Shown here: one piece after another, positions 62,735 through 64,000 of the stretch
Layout of the letters: the number at the start of each line of letters is the position of its first letter
Position numbering within the stretch: position 1 is the stretch's first letter
Origin: a bacterium
Lineage (GTDB): Bacteria > Bacillota > Clostridia > Oscillospirales > Acutalibacteraceae
Assembly (NCBI GenBank): GCA_022774755.1
Contig: JALFLK010000017.1
Coordinates: 41,626 to 105,625 of the forward strand
Length of the DNA stretch: 64,000 nt
Direction of reading: 5' to 3'
Position numbers and translations under genes: made by a program
The notes under the pieces: model-generated
Database searches by the model: none
What the model saw: only the letters and a program-made list of their open reading frames with translations
Told to the model about the DNA's origin: nothing

Positions 62735-62956
62735 TTTGTCCTCTCCTTTTTGACTTTTTATCGTATATAAAACTTATATTACGGCAACGGCTTGTTTATG
62801 ACTGATTAGAGAGAGGATAATGATTTTTTTATACTATGTCTCGTTTTGGAAATCAATTTTTAACAGGATTAATGTTTGATATTAACCGGAAACAAACACA
62901 AAAAAAGACGGCAGACAAGTTTTGAACAAGTCTGCCGTCCTGTTAGGAAGCAAATA
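62735..62956. other. Intergenic leader of the sipL-spoIVA unit
   Basis: A 222-bp gap holding the terminator of the dockerin gene and presumably the mother-cell promoter of sipL. On the minus strand TATACGAT (about 62762-62769) is 6/8 to a sigma-E -10, but I find no good -35 at 14-15 bases, so no promoter is called. Confidence 0.45.
62907..62939 (-). terminator. Terminator of the cohesin/dockerin gene
   Basis: GACGGCAGAC and GTCTGCCGTC form a perfect 10-bp GC-rich stem; on the minus strand TTTTTTTG follows. It lies 17 bases after the stop. Confidence 0.9.
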
Positions 62957-64000
62957 TTAGATTTTAGTAATCAGCTTTGCAAGGTACATCTGGATAATTG
63001 ATGTGTCATCGATGGATACATTTCCGTCATGATTAGTGTCTGCATTAAGAAGCTGTTGTTCATTTAAGGTTATCAGCTTTGCAAGGGACATCTGGAGATA
63101 GGAAATATCGTTTACGGTTACCTCTCCGTCTAAATCCACATCGCCGTAAACAACGGTAACCGGAGTAGGCTCTGAGAGAGCTGATGTAACTGTTGCATTG
63201 TATGCGGAGGTCTTTACGCTTGAATCAACCATCGGGGCAATCTTTGAATCGCCTTCAATGTATGCAAGCAGCTGAACATCAAGGGTAACATCGGTTGTTC
63301 CCTTGCCGACAATATCAAAGGTTACACTTACAAGTGTCTTGCCGCCTGAGAAATCATAAACATTAGACGGTTTTGAGAATGTACCCTTAACAAGTCCCTC
63401 GGAAGAAAGGTTTGCCAAGGAGCCGCCTGCTGCGTCAGCAACAGGCATAACATTTAAGCTGCCGTCAACATAGTTTGTATCAGACAATTTAAGTACTGCC
63501 GGGTCATAGGTAAGCTTCCACTGACCGCTGCTGAACTTCTGAGTTGAGTCAAGGTTATATGTAACCGTTACGGTCTTTTCGGTTTTTGTGGAATATACCT
63601 GAGATTGGTCAGCTGAAAGGTTGGATTTTGCATTGACCTTAATCTCGTCACCACCGATTGGCTTATCGGTCGGAATCGGAGCAGGCTCAGACAAATAACC
63701 TACCATTGAGCATTTTTCATCAAATGCAGCCTGAGGAACATTCTGTAAAACTAAAACTTCGGAAGAATCCAAATCCTTAATATTGAAGAATACTTCGGCG
63801 TCGCCTGAACCGATAATATCGAATTTTACTGTAATAAATGTTTTCTTTGTTGTAAAGTCATAATTCTTCCTGCTTGTGAAGTTACCTGTGAGCATATTCT
63901 CCTCTTCATAAGCGTAGGATACATCTCCGCCTACGGAAGTGATGTAAGGCGTAACAGTAAGGTAACCGTCTTCATCAAAGTTAGAAGCGCTTAACTTAAG
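62957..64000 (-). CDS. Cohesin-like modules plus type I dockerin, C-terminal part (cut by window end)
   Basis: The frame is open to base 64000, so only the last 347 residues are seen; the internal ATG at 63895 is not a start. Two related beta-sandwich modules resemble cohesin domains: each has a GTFSKPSNVYDFSGG / GNFTSRKNYDF-type strand then VTFDIVGKG / VKFDIIGSG. Linkers are EPTPV-like. The last 62 residues are a type I dockerin: DVDLDGEVTVNDISYLQMSL and DTNHDGNVSIDDTSIIQMYL are its two calcium-binding repeats, each followed by AKLIT. Probably secreted, part of a cellulosome/amylosome-like assembly or cell-surface adhesin. Confidence 0.85.
   Translation of the reverse strand, partial: LKLSASNFDEDGYLTVTPYITSVGGDVSYAYEEENMLTGNFTSRKNYDFTTKKTFITVKFDIIGSGDAEVFFNIKDLDSSEVLVLQNVPQAAFDEKCSMVGYLSEPAPIPTDKPIGGDEIKVNAKSNLSADQSQVYSTKTEKTVTVTYNLDSTQKFSSGQWKLTYDPAVLKLSDTNYVDGSLNVMPVADAAGGSLANLSSEGLVKGTFSKPSNVYDFSGGKTLVSVTFDIVGKGTTDVTLDVQLLAYIEGDSKIAPMVDSSVKTSAYNATVTSALSEPTPVTVVYGDVDLDGEVTVNDISYLQMSLAKLITLNEQQLLNADTNHDGNVSIDDTSIIQMYLAKLITKI

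Noticed and set aside
62735..62800. Sigma-E promoter for sipL-spoIVA
   Set aside because: Only a partial -10 (TATACGAT) is visible and no -35 at 14-15 bases, so it was not called.

Overview
The window looks like a chromosomal segment of a Gram-positive, endospore-forming gut Clostridium of the Oscillospiraceae/Ruminococcus type. The evidence is a Firmicutes sporulation gene set (spoIIGA-sigE, the yab cluster, gerA-type genes, spoIVA with a SipL-like partner), a bacterial V-type ATPase operon, oxaloacetate-decarboxylase-type sodium pump subunits, and a secreted protein with cohesin-like modules and a type I dockerin. Genus and species are inference; a Ruminococcus bromii-like organism (sporulating, dockerin-bearing) would fit. 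I see no tRNA, rRNA, prophage or CRISPR array. Almost everything is conserved chromosomal backbone, densely packed on the minus strand with many ATGA/TAATG overlaps and frequent TTG/GTG starts.

Layout. 1-1167: 5' part of a SleB-like cell-wall hydrolase and a YlmC/YmxH PRC-barrel gene (minus). 1254-2126: DegV (plus). 2385-10966: nine-gene V-type ATPase operon (H-I-K-E-C-F-A-B-D, minus) whose c-ring subunit carries the sodium-binding residues. 11204-14911: spoIIGA-sigE and a GH31 glucosidase (plus). 14962-19680: MscS channel, a MORN-repeat protein, phosphofructokinase and an rRNA methyltransferase (minus). 19778-25444: the sporulation/division/translation-quality cluster spoVB/yabM-mazG-hup-rqcP-yabP-yabQ-divIC-S1-hpf. 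25514-32890: zinc-ribbon protein, HemZ-like radical SAM enzyme, and recJ-relA-dtd-MBL.

32891-33224 holds a 165-bp MITE-like element with TA ends, plus a decayed relative. The TA end of the element supplies the recN stop codon. 33222-44560 is a long minus-strand run hprK-PHP-murB-rapZ-whiA-xseB-ispA-dxs-tlyA-nadK-argR-recN; yvcK and xseA, often found in such clusters, are absent. 44669-48940: gerAA-AB and a short gerAC-like lipoprotein, divergent from a DUF421-DUF4363 pair. 48951-51609: zinc ABC transporter. 51681-54105: secDF. 54396-55676: aminotransferase. 56078-57477: two-gene BY-kinase/chain-length unit. 57854-59529: oadG-oadB. 59711-62734: sipL-like gene and spoIVA. 62957-64000: cohesin/dockerin protein, cut by the window end.

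How the parts fit: a sodium-type V-ATPase and the OadGB decarboxylase pump suggest a sodium-based membrane economy, and their promoters share an unusual spacer sequence. The most unusual non-coding signal is a 12-bp perfect inverted repeat that brackets the complete oadGB promoter. This is the layout of an invertible (phase-variable) promoter, or else of a readthrough-sensitive hairpin that would hide the oadG ribosome binding site. Sporulation genes cover mother-cell sigma activation, coat basement layer (SpoIVA-SipL), septum/cortex and germination.
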